64,000 nt of DNA from CALCKW01 sp033852095 (GCA_033852095.1 JAWSVD010000029.1:62001-126000), one strand, 5' to 3'. Shown: positions 35,648-44,760, counted from the first letter of the stretch. The notes: generated from the sequence alone by a model not told the origin. Numbers and translations are program-made.

Positions 35648-37228
35648 TTAGAACTGGTTCATGGTGTTGTCTTTGCCCGAAGCCTTCAGTGCGGCTTCAC
35701 CGGCGAAGTACTCTTTATGATCGTCGCCCATGTCGGATCCGGCCATGTTCTGGTGTTTCACACAAGCGATGCCCTGACGGATCTCCTTGCGCTGCACACC
35801 GGCCACGTAACCGAGCATGCCCTGATCGCCAAAGTAATCCTTGGCCAGGTTGTCCGTGGACAAGGCCGCTGTGTGATAAGTGGGCAGCGTGATCAGGTGG
35901 TGGAAGATACCGGCTTCGCGAGCCGCATCGGCTTGGAAGGTACGGATCTTCTCATCCGCAGTAACAGACAAGTCCGTGCTGTCGTAAGTCTCGTTCATCA
36001 GGTCAGCACGGTCGTAAGCTGATACGTCCTTGCCCTCTTCTGACCAGGCATCGAAAATCTGCTGGCGGAAGTTCAGCGTCCAGTTGAAGGACGGGCTGTT
36101 GTTGTAGACAAGCTTGGCGTTTGGCACGGCTTCGCGCACCCGGTTCAACATGCCACCGATCTGCGAGACATGGGGCTTCTCGGTCTCGATCCAGATCATG
36201 TCAGCGCCGTTCTGCAAAGACGTGATGCTGTCCAATACGCAGCGGTCCTCGCCGGTGCCGGCGCGGAACTGGAACAGGTTGCTTGGCAAACGCTTGGGGC
36301 GTACCAGCTTGCCGCCTTGTTTGATCACCAGATCACCGTTGTTCATGTCCTCAAGCGACACCTCTTCCACGTCGAGGAAGCTGTTGTACTGGTCGCCCAA
36401 ATCACCCGGCTCTTTGGTCACTGCAATCTGCTTGGTCAGGCCTGCGCCCAGCGAATCGGTACGGGCGACGATCACACCGTCGTCCACGCCCAGCTCGAGG
36501 AAGGCGTAACGCACGGCGCGGATCTTGGCGAGGAAATCCTCGTGCGGCACCGTTACTTTACCGTCCTGGTGACCACACTGCTTTTCGTCGGAGACCTGAT
36601 TTTCGATCTGGATACAGCAGGCGCCCGCCTCGATCATCTGCTTGGCCATCAAGTAGGTGGCTTCGGCGTTGCCAAAACCCGCGTCGATGTCGGCGATGAT
36701 GGGCACAATGTGCGTCTGGTAACCGTCGATCTGCGCCTGCACCGCCGCTTTATCTGCAGCAGCGGCACCGTCGAGCTGACGGAACAAACCGCCCAGTTCA
36801 CGCGCATCGGCCTGGCGCAAGAAGGTGTAGAGCTCGGCGATCAAGCTCGCGACAGATGTTTTCTCGTGCATGGACTGATCAGGCAGCGGGCCGAACTCAG
36901 AACGCAAGGCCGCTACCATCCAACCGGAGAGGTAGAGGTATTTCTTGTCGGTGGTGCCGAAGTGCTTTTTGATCGAAATCAGCTTTTGCTGTCCTATAAA
37001 GCCGTGCCAGCAACCCAGCGACTGGGTGTATTTAGAGCTGTCGGCGTCGTACTCATCCATGTCACGGCGCATAATAGAGGCGGTGTAACGAGCGATGTCG
37101 AGGCCTGTTTGGAATCGGTTCTGCGATTTCATGCGCGCTGCGTATTCAGGGTTGATCGCGTCCCAGCTGCTGCCAGCTGCGGCTCGAACCTTGGCCAATG
37201 CGTCTATGTCTTGTTGGTATTGGGACAT
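35648..37228 (-). CDS. aceA: Isocitrate lyase
   Basis: AceA splits isocitrate into succinate and glyoxylate, allowing growth on acetate, fatty acids or other C2 sources. The 526-residue protein belongs to the longer pseudomonad-type isocitrate lyases, as shown by SQYQQDIDA at the start, the Mg-binding IADIDAGFGNAEATY (180-192), and KQCGH (216-220), the active-site loop with catalytic cysteine C218 (KKCGH in E. coli). The normal ending NTMNQF is intact. It has its own terminator. Divergent from a LysR gene with 257 bp between them; malate synthase is not nearby. Confidence 0.96.
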   Translation of the reverse strand: MSQYQQDIDALAKVRAAAGSSWDAINPEYAARMKSQNRFQTGLDIARYTASIMRRDMDEYDADSSKYTQSLGCWHGFIGQQKLISIKKHFGTTDKKYLYLSGWMVAALRSEFGPLPDQSMHEKTSVASLIAELYTFLRQADARELGGLFRQLDGAAAADKAAVQAQIDGYQTHIVPIIADIDAGFGNAEATYLMAKQMIEAGACCIQIENQVSDEKQCGHQDGKVTVPHEDFLAKIRAVRYAFLELGVDDGVIVARTDSLGAGLTKQIAVTKEPGDLGDQYNSFLDVEEVSLEDMNNGDLVIKQGGKLVRPKRLPSNLFQFRAGTGEDRCVLDSITSLQNGADMIWIETEKPHVSQIGGMLNRVREAVPNAKLVYNNSPSFNWTLNFRQQIFDAWSEEGKDVSAYDRADLMNETYDSTDLSVTADEKIRTFQADAAREAGIFHHLITLPTYHTAALSTDNLAKDYFGDQGMLGYVAGVQRKEIRQGIACVKHQNMAGSDMGDDHKEYFAGEAALKASGKDNTMNQF

Positions 37229-37350
37229 ACTCGAAATACTCCAATAAATTAATCAAAGAGAAATCAGCTAAGCACTCGTCGGTGCTGCAATGGCGTGAAT
37301 ACTAGCGGCCGCTAAAGCATTGGCATAATAAATACCAAACATGCGTATAA

Positions 37351-37374
37351 TTCACCAAACAAATATTGCGTGAA
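37351..37374. promoter_or_regulatory. Possible LysR-type operator
   Basis: TTCAC (37351-37355) and GTGAA (37370-37374) form an inverted repeat with a 14-bp AT-rich centre in the aceA/LysR intergenic DNA. A TATAAT lies just left at 37346-37351. The pair is short, so it is only tentative. Confidence 0.3.
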
Positions 37375-37485
37375 ATCAAGTGCTTCTGCTTGTTAAGCCG
37401 ATTTCGGGCCTGAAATCGCGGCCCTGGCCCCACCCTTGCTCACGCCAATTCCACTGGCTAAATCGCTATTTTTTGGACAATAATC

Positions 37486-38445
37486 ATGGCTTTAGGACGT
37501 TTCGACCTCAATCTGTTGCGCAATTTGGACGCCCTGTTGCGCGAGCGCAACGTCACCAGTGCAGCCAATTTGCTGGATCTGAGCCAACCCGCCATGAGCA
37601 ACAGTTTGCGGCGGCTGCGCGAGCAATTTGACGATCCACTGCTCATTCGAACCAGTGAAGGCATGACCCCCACCGAACGCGCGCTGGCGCTGCAGCCGAT
37701 CGTGCGCGATGTGCTGGCGACCGTGGACAGAGCGGTTCAACCGCAAACCCGTTTTGACGCCGCCAGCTCTGACCGCGTGTTCCGCATCATGGCCAGCGAC
37801 TACGCGGAATCATCGCTGTTCCCGCACCTGATCCGCCGCCTGCGAGCCCAGGCACCGCACGTCATTCTCGACATCATGACGCCCAGCGACGTCAGCTTCC
37901 CCGACGTGGAACAAGGCAAGGTGGACATGGTGATCAACCGCTTTGATTCCCTGCCGCAATCCTTCCACCAGAAAATCCTCTGGAGTGACAGTTTTGCCTG
38001 CATCCACAGCGTGGACAACCCGATCGCCGACAGCTTCTCGCTGGACACCTACCTGGCGGCGCAACACGTGTGGGTGAGCAAAACCGGCATGGGCGTGGGC
38101 GTGGGCATGAACCCGGACAATGTGCAGCGCCTCGGCTGGGTGGACGAGGCCCTCACCCGCATCGACAGGAAACGCGAGATCAGCGTTTTCACACGCTACT
38201 ACCAGGCGGCCATGTTGTTGGCGCAGGAGAGCGATTTGATCGTCACCCTGCCCTCGCGCGCCGCCCGCCTGCAACGCAACAACCCCTTAGTAACCGTGCG
38301 TAAACCGCCCTTTGAGATCCCCGACATGGAGCTCAACATGGCCTGGAGCCCGCTGTTACAACACAACCCCGCGCACCAGTGGATGCGCCGCCTGATAGCC
38401 GATGTTGCGGCCGAAAACTGCCCCGAGTTTATGCCTGATCATTGA
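37486..38445 (+). CDS. LysR-family transcriptional regulator
   Basis: A 319-residue LysR protein: winged HTH at about 6-64 (FDLNLLRNLDALLRERNVTSAANLLDLSQPAMSNSLRRLREQFDDPLLIR), then a substrate-binding-like effector domain (about 90-305). The N-terminus is of the NodD/LinR-like subgroup. It is divergent from aceA and lies before mmsB on the other strand. Control of aceA is a natural guess, but LysR control of isocitrate lyase is not the usual arrangement, so the target is open. Confidence 0.9.
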   Translation: MALGRFDLNLLRNLDALLRERNVTSAANLLDLSQPAMSNSLRRLREQFDDPLLIRTSEGMTPTERALALQPIVRDVLATVDRAVQPQTRFDAASSDRVFRIMASDYAESSLFPHLIRRLRAQAPHVILDIMTPSDVSFPDVEQGKVDMVINRFDSLPQSFHQKILWSDSFACIHSVDNPIADSFSLDTYLAAQHVWVSKTGMGVGVGMNPDNVQRLGWVDEALTRIDRKREISVFTRYYQAAMLLAQESDLIVTLPSRAARLQRNNPLVTVRKPPFEIPDMELNMAWSPLLQHNPAHQWMRRLIADVAAENCPEFMPDH

Positions 38446-38558
38446 GTATTGGCACCTGGGGGCGGGCTTGAGATCCGCCGTCAACTATTCGGCGACTGTG
38501 CGCAACACAGGAAACGGCCTAACCCCAGAGACAAAACAAAACAAAACAAACGGCCAGC

Positions 38559-39422
38559 TCAGCTCTGCGCTGCCAGCCGCAGCAACATCGCGGAAAAATC
38601 ATCCCTGCCCTGACCTTCATCGACCATGCGCTGATAGAGCTCGGCAGCGTGCGCGCCCAGCGGTGTCGCAGCCGATACTTGCTCGGCCGCCTGCTGGCTC
38701 AGCCCCAGGTCTTTTAACATCAGCGCGGCAGCGAAGCCAGGCTTGTAATCGTTGTCGGCCGGGGTTTCTGGCCCCACACCCGGTGCGGGGCAATAGCTGT
38801 TCATGCTCCAGCAAGAGCCCGACGAGGTGGAAACCACGTCAAACAATTTTTGCCGATCCAAGCCCAGCTTGTCCGCCAGATTGATCGCCTCACAGCTGCC
38901 GATCATTGATATACCCAGCAACATGTTGTTGCAGATTTTGGCTGCCTGCCCCGCCCCAGCAGCGCCGCAATGCACCGCCTTGTGCCCCATCACCTCAAAC
39001 AGCGGCAGCGCAAAGGCAAAAGCTGCGTCCGCGCCGCCGACCATGAAGGTCAGCGTGCCCGCCGCCGCGCCGCCCACCCCACCGGACACAGGCGCGTCCA
39101 GCGACAACAGGCCAGCCTCCGTCGCTAGCTGATGCGCATCACGCGCGCTCTGCACGTCCACCGTGGAGCAGTCCAACACACAGGCCCCTGCCTGCAGCGC
39201 CGGCACCAGCTCGTCGTACACCGTGCGCAATATCTGCCCGTTCGGCAGCATGCTGATCACCAGCTCGGCGCCCGCCGCCACCGCCGCGACGCTGTCGGCT
39301 TGCTGCACCCCTTCGATGGCCACACCCGCCACATCAAAACCCGAGACCAGATGGCCAGCAGCCGCGAGATTGCGCGCCATTGGCCCGCCCATGTTGCCCA
39401 AGCCTATAAAGCCAATGTTCAT
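38559..39422 (-). CDS. mmsB: 3-hydroxyisobutyrate dehydrogenase
   Basis: MmsB oxidises 3-hydroxyisobutyrate to methylmalonate semialdehyde in valine breakdown. The 287-residue protein has the Rossmann loop IGFIGLGNMGGPMARN, DAPVSGGVGGAAAGTLTFMVGG, the catalytic lysine in AAKICNNMLLGI, and SSGSCWSMNSYCPAPGV, the C-terminal signature of true 3-hydroxyisobutyrate dehydrogenases. ATG 39422 has GAGAGG before it and starts the family-like sequence, so the extension to 39458 is rejected. The rest of the valine pathway is not next to it. Confidence 0.92.
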   Translation of the reverse strand: MNIGFIGLGNMGGPMARNLAAAGHLVSGFDVAGVAIEGVQQADSVAAVAAGAELVISMLPNGQILRTVYDELVPALQAGACVLDCSTVDVQSARDAHQLATEAGLLSLDAPVSGGVGGAAAGTLTFMVGGADAAFAFALPLFEVMGHKAVHCGAAGAGQAAKICNNMLLGISMIGSCEAINLADKLGLDRQKLFDVVSTSSGSCWSMNSYCPAPGVGPETPADNDYKPGFAAALMLKDLGLSQQAAEQVSAATPLGAHAAELYQRMVDEGQGRDDFSAMLLRLAAQS

Positions 39423-39711
39423 TTGATCGCCTCTCGCAGAAAGTAAAAAAAGGTGCACTTGAGATGAACTATCCCCCAGCCTGCGCCAAAGGTACAGGGA
39501 TGAGCGCTCGCGACCGCTCCATCAAATCCCGCTGCGGCCAAGTTTTCTTAACCGACGCCAACACTGTGCAAAGCGGATGAATACCACCCACGCTCAACTG
39601 TATGTCGCCCGCGCCACAGAAGTGTTGTAAAAGCACGATAACAACGCGAGTAATTGCGTTAGCTTGTGTGCACGTCAATGAAAACTTAGCCAGCTCCCTG
39701 AGGACATGCAC

Positions 39712-40713
39712 ATGCCCAGTTTCGATCTCAGCTTGCACCAGCACCCGCTCATCGGACCGGGCTTCGAAGCGATCACGGACGACCCGATCTTTGACCCCAG
39801 CGTCCACCTCGCGCTGGAGCAACCAAGCGACACGCTCAGCTTGAGTGACCTGGGTTACGGCGATGAGATTGCAGGCACCACTCCCAGTGATGTCGCCGCC
39901 ACCGCCTGCTTCAGGGTACTGAGCGATGAAGGCGTTGCCGCCATGTATCACGTCTGCAAGCAGCTCGAAGCCTTCACCACCTCCAACGCGCGCATCGCCC
40001 GCAACACCCGTGGCGGGGTGTACCGGTCGCGGTTTCTGAGGGACTTCAGCAACAGCGCGGACTTGGCGCAGCACTTATCCGGCATCATGAAAACGCCACT
40101 GATCCCGCACGCCATGGGCCACCAGATAGCGCACATCAACTACAACCCGCTCACGTTGGGTGAGAACGTCGACAAATGGCACTACGACACCTTACAAGTG
40201 GACACGGTGTTGTTTGTCACCGACCCCACCGCCGTAGTAGGCGGCGAGTTCCAATATTTTAAAGGCACTCGAGAAGAAATGGCGGCGCTGTACAAAGGCG
40301 GTGAGCCCTTCCCCGCCGAGCGGATTGTATCGCCTGAGATGCCGGGCCCAGGCTACGCCGTGTTGATGCAGGGCAATTACGTGGTGCACCAGGCGCGCGG
40401 GCTGCGCGAAGCAGGTGAACGCATCACCCTCGTCAATGGCTTCAGCTACGCCGACCCAAACACCCCCGACTTCACAGCTTTAGGCCAATTATTCCACGCG
40501 GACCCCACTCCGCTTGCCTCCGCAGAATACGCCCGCCATGTCTCGCTGCGCTGCGGCCGCCAACTCTCACAGCTGGTCAACCAGCCTGATTACTTGGCCA
40601 CACCTGTGCAGCAAGCCCGCAAACTGGCTGCGATCCGCGCGGAGCTCGACGCAGCGATAACCCAACTCGAACACGCGGAAGGCGAAGAAATGAAGCATTT
40701 TGGGGACGGTTGA
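39712..40713 (+). CDS. 2-oxoglutarate/Fe(II) oxygenase-like protein
   Basis: A 333-residue protein with the facial triad of non-haem Fe(II) 2-oxoglutarate oxygenases: H157 and D159 in KWHYDTLQVD, distal H226 in NYVVHQARGL, and R237 in GERITLV in the place of the residue that binds 2OG. The double-stranded beta-helix runs about 145-245. The N-terminus (1-100) and the C-terminal helices (270-330) are not recognised. GAGGAC lies before the start. It is divergent from mmsB; the substrate is unknown, perhaps an amino acid or fatty acid derivative. Confidence 0.65.
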   Translation: MPSFDLSLHQHPLIGPGFEAITDDPIFDPSVHLALEQPSDTLSLSDLGYGDEIAGTTPSDVAATACFRVLSDEGVAAMYHVCKQLEAFTTSNARIARNTRGGVYRSRFLRDFSNSADLAQHLSGIMKTPLIPHAMGHQIAHINYNPLTLGENVDKWHYDTLQVDTVLFVTDPTAVVGGEFQYFKGTREEMAALYKGGEPFPAERIVSPEMPGPGYAVLMQGNYVVHQARGLREAGERITLVNGFSYADPNTPDFTALGQLFHADPTPLASAEYARHVSLRCGRQLSQLVNQPDYLATPVQQARKLAAIRAELDAAITQLEHAEGEEMKHFGDG

Positions 40714-40941
40714 TCAAATTTGAAACAGGGTCGCTTGAGCTCGCTGCATTTCTCGAAATAAAGAGCAGCGATTGACGATTTCGCACTACGCAAGGCTTAG
40801 TACCTTAGTGCAGGCTCCGGTAGAATAGAGCTTATACAGACACACCAACTGCACAGTACACCGGCTGGTCTGTGACCGCCTTGAGCGCCCTGCGCAGCAA
40901 AGGCCACTCAACGGGGAACGCGCACTTCGGGAGCCCACGCC

Positions 40942-42093
40942 GTGTCAATTCATGATCTTCGCCAGCGACGAGACACCACTGAAGGGCAGTGGGCTCGCTT
41001 TGCTGACGGCAAAAAGTTCAGCCGCCGCACAGCGCTGCCCGAGTCTATCTGCTCATCGTGGCAGCGCAGTGCCGATTGCATTGATTTGAGCCGAGCCTGC
41101 GCCCCGCTCGAAGACAGCCACACCACGGCCAACCGCTGGCAAAATTCACTGCTGAAAAACGCCGCAGCCCAAGAGCATGGCAACATGGCACAGCTGGTGA
41201 ATGACGGCAACATGGTCGCAGCCATCGCCGACACAGCGGGCCAACTGCTGTGGACCTCGAGCAGCAGCCACATGCGCCAGCGCGCGGAGTCGGTGAACTT
41301 CATGGCAGGCGCCCGCTGGGACGAAGAATCCGTCGGCACCAACGCCGTCGGCTTGGCGCTCGCGCTGCGCCGCGCTGTCACGGTTTTCTCCAACGAGCAC
41401 TACCTGCCCTCGGTACACGACTGGGTCTGTTACGCCGCGCCGATCATCCACCCCAAAACGCAGGACTGCGTCGGCATTCTGGACATGTCCACCTCGTGGC
41501 AGCGCCACAGCCCGCTCGGCCAGGCAGCGGTCATCGGCATGGCCCACTCCCTCGCAGCCGGGCTGCCCGACCCCGTCGCCAAGGCCGACCTAGAGATCTA
41601 CGCGCTGGGCCAGCCCCGCGTGGTCTATCAGGGCCAGACACTGCACCTACAACAGAGACAGCTGGAGATACTCTGCCTGCTGGCGCTCAACCCCGAAGGC
41701 TTGACGTTGCAGCAGTTTCACGCGGTGCTCTACGGTGATTCCCCCGTCTCCGCACACACCCTGAAATCCGAGCTCTCGCACCTGCGCCGCATGCTGGGTG
41801 GCAACATTGGCTCCAGACCCTACCGCCTGCAGACGCCCGTCTGGGCAGATTTCATCGAGATATGGCAAGCACTGCACCGGCAACAATCGGACGAGGCTCT
41901 GGGGCTCTACCGCGGCCCGCTCATCCCAAAATCAACGTCCCCAGAGCTCGAAGAGTGGCGCCGCTGCATCGACGCCGTGATGAGCGAAGCCCTCGACAGC
42001 TGCAACGACAGCGCCACCTTGATCAAGCAGCTCACCACCAGCACCGGCGGCAGTGAGCTGATCCGCGAGCGCTTGTCGGAAATACTGAGCTAG
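40942..42093 (+). CDS. GAF-domain regulator with SARP-like DNA-binding end
   Basis: A 383-residue regulator. Residues about 35-200 are an AcoR-type N-terminus with GAF domain: SWQRSADCI, VGTNAVGLALALRRAVTVFSNEHYL, and YAAPIIHP. AcoR proteins then carry an AAA+ sigma-54 activator module, but here it is missing. Residues 215-300 look instead like a winged helix of OmpR/SARP type (LHLQQRQLEILCLLALNPEGLTLQQFHAVLYGD ... LSHLRRML) with a helical tail. The signal and target are unknown; such proteins often sit near aldehyde dehydrogenases. Start is GTG 40942. Confidence 0.75.
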   Translation: MSIHDLRQRRDTTEGQWARFADGKKFSRRTALPESICSSWQRSADCIDLSRACAPLEDSHTTANRWQNSLLKNAAAQEHGNMAQLVNDGNMVAAIADTAGQLLWTSSSSHMRQRAESVNFMAGARWDEESVGTNAVGLALALRRAVTVFSNEHYLPSVHDWVCYAAPIIHPKTQDCVGILDMSTSWQRHSPLGQAAVIGMAHSLAAGLPDPVAKADLEIYALGQPRVVYQGQTLHLQQRQLEILCLLALNPEGLTLQQFHAVLYGDSPVSAHTLKSELSHLRRMLGGNIGSRPYRLQTPVWADFIEIWQALHRQQSDEALGLYRGPLIPKSTSPELEEWRRCIDAVMSEALDSCNDSATLIKQLTTSTGGSELIRERLSEILS

Positions 42094-42109
42094 TGGGCTA
42101 AAACTCGTT

Positions 42110-42988
42110 TCAGCCATGCGGCAGTGTGAACAAACGGGTCATAGCGGCAACGCAGACGAATATAGCGAGGAACAACAACAGCTCCAATGCCAAAGACTGA
42201 CCCAGGCGCCGCGTCATGCGGCCACCATCATTTTGCAGCCCTGGGACCAAGCGCCATTTATGCAGGGCAGCCAGTGCAAATATCACCACAACTAGGGTGA
42301 GTTTGGCGAGCAAGGTCAAGCCGTAGCCGCTGCTGAGCAAGCCCCATATATCTTCGAATCTCAGCAGTATAAACAGCGCCCCTGATGCCACCACCAAGGC
42401 CGTGGCGAGCGCGGCCACCCCGCCGAATGTCTCTGCAACATCCCGCAGCTGCGGTAATCTCAGCGCACTGAATGCCCCCCGCATCAAAGCTGGCACAGCG
42501 GCAAACCAAAAGCTGATACACAGCAGATGAACCGTGATCAGCACGGCGAGCAGCAACCTTGGCTCCGCAACCGCGTGACCGGATGCGGCAAAGGAGCTGG
42601 CACTGAGAAGAGCACCAAACAGCGGCAGCACAAGGCCCGGTCGCCCGAAGCTTGAAAGCAAACACAGCAACAACCCCGCGGCACGCAATGCCAGCGCCGT
42701 GCCCAGCGAGCTCTGCCAAATAAAGTGATACATATTCGGCTCAAAGGCGCCCTCGAGGCCCTCGTCGTACATCTCCGCCGCGGTATAAGCGGTTTGCAGC
42801 ACCAAGCCAAGCAGCGCACAGCAAGCCGCCAGGCGCAGCTGCTGCTTGAGCAATGACAAGAAGGGCCGGTTGCCACTGTAGACACAGCTAAGCAAAGCCG
42901 AGCCCAGCGCCAGGCAGGTGGCGGTCACGACCCCCCACTGCAACAGCGCAGCGAGATACTCGTCGCCCAGGCCCATCATGCCGAACAC
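42110..42988 (-). CDS. copD: CopD family copper protein
   Basis: A 292-residue inner-membrane protein with about eight hydrophobic segments and the CopD pattern (GHAVAEPRLLLAVLITVHLLCISFWFAAVPAL, histidine and methionine side chains in membrane parts, then SGYGLTLLAKLTLVVVIFALAALHKWRLVP). CopD works with periplasmic CopC in copper uptake or handling. It begins 4 bp after the CopC stop, in the last position of the four-gene unit. It converges with the GAF regulator gene. Confidence 0.85.
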   Translation of the reverse strand: MFGMMGLGDEYLAALLQWGVVTATCLALGSALLSCVYSGNRPFLSLLKQQLRLAACCALLGLVLQTAYTAAEMYDEGLEGAFEPNMYHFIWQSSLGTALALRAAGLLLCLLSSFGRPGLVLPLFGALLSASSFAASGHAVAEPRLLLAVLITVHLLCISFWFAAVPALMRGAFSALRLPQLRDVAETFGGVAALATALVVASGALFILLRFEDIWGLLSSGYGLTLLAKLTLVVVIFALAALHKWRLVPGLQNDGGRMTRRLGQSLALELLLFLAIFVCVAAMTRLFTLPHG

Positions 42989-42992
42989 ATCG

Positions 42993-43331
42993 CTAGCGAA
43001 TGCTGAACTTGATGCGACCCTTCATCAGATGACCATCCTCGCCCATCGCACGCCAGCTGGCGATGTATTTACCGGCCGCCAAGGCCGTTGGCAGGGGCAG
43101 TTCATGGTGGCTACTTTGTGCTGCATCCGGTCCAGGTTTGAGCACCAGCTCTTGCGCCCCTTCGAGCTTTAACTTCAACAGTCGGACTTCGCGTTTGAAG
43201 CTCAGCTGAAAGCTGTCGGGTGATTGCTCAAGCCTTGCGTTATTGCTCGGCTCGCTGGACAACAAAGGCGAGTGCGCAAAGGCAGAGAGTGGAAAAGCCA
43301 ATAAAGCGGCCAAAAAAATGCGTTTATTCAT
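42993..43331 (-). CDS. copC: CopC domain copper-binding protein
   Basis: A 112-residue periplasmic protein. A signal peptide (about 1-20, SAFAH) leads to AHSPLLSSEPSNNARLEQSP, where the mature N-terminal histidine is the Cu(II) ligand, and the end has GEDGHLMKG, the second Cu(II) site (D and H). The fold is the CopC beta-sandwich. It has a normal length and is followed at once by copD. Confidence 0.92.
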   Translation of the reverse strand: MNKRIFLAALLAFPLSAFAHSPLLSSEPSNNARLEQSPDSFQLSFKREVRLLKLKLEGAQELVLKPGPDAAQSSHHELPLPTALAAGKYIASWRAMGEDGHLMKGRIKFSIR

Positions 43332-43405
43332 GGGTATTTCTCAGTAGAAAGCCAGCAGCTAAAACGCCGCGCCACCATCGGCGCGGCAGTTAGAAATAAC
43401 AGACA

Positions 43406-43927
43406 TCAATGTTCCGCAGGGTAATCACTGAACACGCCTGTCTGCTTGCCGTCGGTGAAACTGATCACCTTGTACGCCTGCGCGGGTCTGGTGGGTGATT
43501 CCATGCCCGGTGAGCCCGTCACCATGCCCGGCACAGCCAAGCCCGACACCGCGGGGCGCTCGCGTAGCAGACGCTCGATATCACTGGCGGGCACATGGCC
43601 CTCGATGGCGTAACCGTCCACGAATGCCGTGTGGCATGAGCCCAGACCGGGCCCGAGTTTCGCCTTGATCTTGTACTGAGTTTGATCGTCCACATTAATG
43701 GCTTCGATCGGGAAGCCGGCCTCACGCATGTGCGCGACCCAGTGCTTGCAGCAGCCGCAACTGGCGCTCTTATAGACGGTAACTTGCGGCAGCTGCGCCT
43801 GCTCTGCAACAACAACCTCCGCAGCTACCTTTTCGGCCGCTGCCGGCGCGTTGTTGTTGGTCGTGGCGACCGCGGCGACCGCGACACCCAGCGCTAGAAC
43901 AGCAAACAGTGGTGTTGTGTATTTCAT
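43406..43927 (-). CDS. DUF411 metal-binding protein
   Basis: A 173-residue exported protein. A hydrophobic signal (about 7-26) is followed by a DUF411 domain: TVYKSASCGCCKHWVAHM with a CGCC motif and a thioredoxin-like strand-helix, LGSCHTAFVDGYAIEGHVPASDIERLL, then VSGLAVPGMVTGSPGME. DUF411 proteins often sit in copper operons. The CGCC cysteines and C in GSCHT may bind Cu(I). The ATG at 43927 has GAGAAAACC before it. It lies between the small Cys-rich protein and copC, 74 bp before copC. Confidence 0.9.
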   Translation of the reverse strand: MKYTTPLFAVLALGVAVAAVATTNNNAPAAAEKVAAEVVVAEQAQLPQVTVYKSASCGCCKHWVAHMREAGFPIEAINVDDQTQYKIKAKLGPGLGSCHTAFVDGYAIEGHVPASDIERLLRERPAVSGLAVPGMVTGSPGMESPTRPAQAYKVISFTDGKQTGVFSDYPAEH

Positions 43928-44008
43928 GGTTTTCTCTTTCAAAAAACGGGCAGGTATCGCCAGATATCACTGACGAATAATAAAGGGCCAACAGAGTAGC
44001 GAGCGATG

Positions 44009-44371
44009 CTACTGGGGCGGTTTATCGAGGGGATACACCGGTGATACGTGTGCAAGTGGCTCAAATTGCTGAAGTGAGCCGCCAGACAACCGAAACTCGC
44101 CGAGTTCAAGCGCACACAAAGCGAGCGGCGCGCTGCTTTCAGCGCAGAGCACTTCACAGCAACTCTCAGCGGATGACTGGCAATGGTTTTCGGTGTCTGG
44201 CGTAGCGGACCGCTCACGATCCTCTGCGTGGTTCATCGAGTGTTCAGTCAGCGCCCATTTCTGGCAAGCGACCGGGCTGCTGCCCTCTGCCGTCACCGCT
44301 CCCGCCAATACGTTCGTCCACGCAAACAACAGCAAGAAGACACAGCAAGTGGATTCGAAAAATTTTCTCAC
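44009..44371 (-). CDS. Small secreted Cys/His-rich protein (CopL-like, uncertain)
   Basis: A 120-residue protein with a signal sequence (about 1-25, FLLLFAWTNVLAG) and a polar mature part with cysteines at CQKWA, HCQSSAESCCEVLCA and CAL. The GTG start at 44371 has an excellent AGGAGG before it. It is first in the copper operon, a position often held by CopL-like or DUF2946-like small proteins. No domain is firmly recognised; a copper-binding or sensing role is inferred from position and cysteines. Confidence 0.6.
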   Translation of the reverse strand: MRKFFESTCCVFLLLFAWTNVLAGAVTAEGSSPVACQKWALTEHSMNHAEDRERSATPDTENHCQSSAESCCEVLCAESSAPLALCALELGEFRLSGGSLQQFEPLAHVSPVYPLDKPPQ

Positions 44372-44522
44372 AGCGCCTCCTGATGGTGAATAAACTGCGG
44401 GGCAGCCTTTTGAGATCGCCACCCAGACGGAAATTTTAGCACGCTGAAAATGACTGTGGCGACAGGTTTAAGAACCGGCAGTGCCAACTCCCCCCTGCGC
44501 CTCAATCAGCATGAACCCAGCC

Positions 44523-44760
44523 CTAGGCCACTAAATAACGCATGTAGCCGGTGTTTACCATGCCTATCACCTGCACTTTTTCAGTCGCGCCCTTCATGGA
44601 GGCGTACAGCAATTTCGCCTCCGCTTCTTCACTGCGAATGGGCAGTGGCAACACATCGTCACCGGCCACCAAAGGGGAAATCCAAGCCATTGCAGCTGTG
44701 CATGGTCATCCACGCGGCAAAACACAGATATCCGACCTCGCCATGCTCTGATCGTTCAGT
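44523..44760 (-). pseudogene. Possible gene remnant, C-terminal part
   Basis: A minus-strand frame ending in TAG at 44523-44525 reads as protein for 55 codons from ATG 44690 (e.g. VLPLPIRSEEAEAKLLYASM and VQVIGMVNTGYMRYLVA). Just upstream another frame is protein-like (GYLCFAAWMTMHSCNGLDF), meeting the first near the CCCC run at about 44672. This fits a small decayed gene end with one frameshift. I do not recognise the family; an intact 55-residue protein is also possible but has no ribosome site. Confidence 0.35.

Noticed and set aside
36170..37252. Long plus-strand frame (360 codons) opposite aceA
   Set aside because: Complement of a highly conserved gene; composition is that of a shadow frame.
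38532..38551. Run of ACAAA units between the LysR and mmsB genes
   Set aside because: A short simple repeat in non-coding DNA with no promoter spacing or frame effect; probably neutral.
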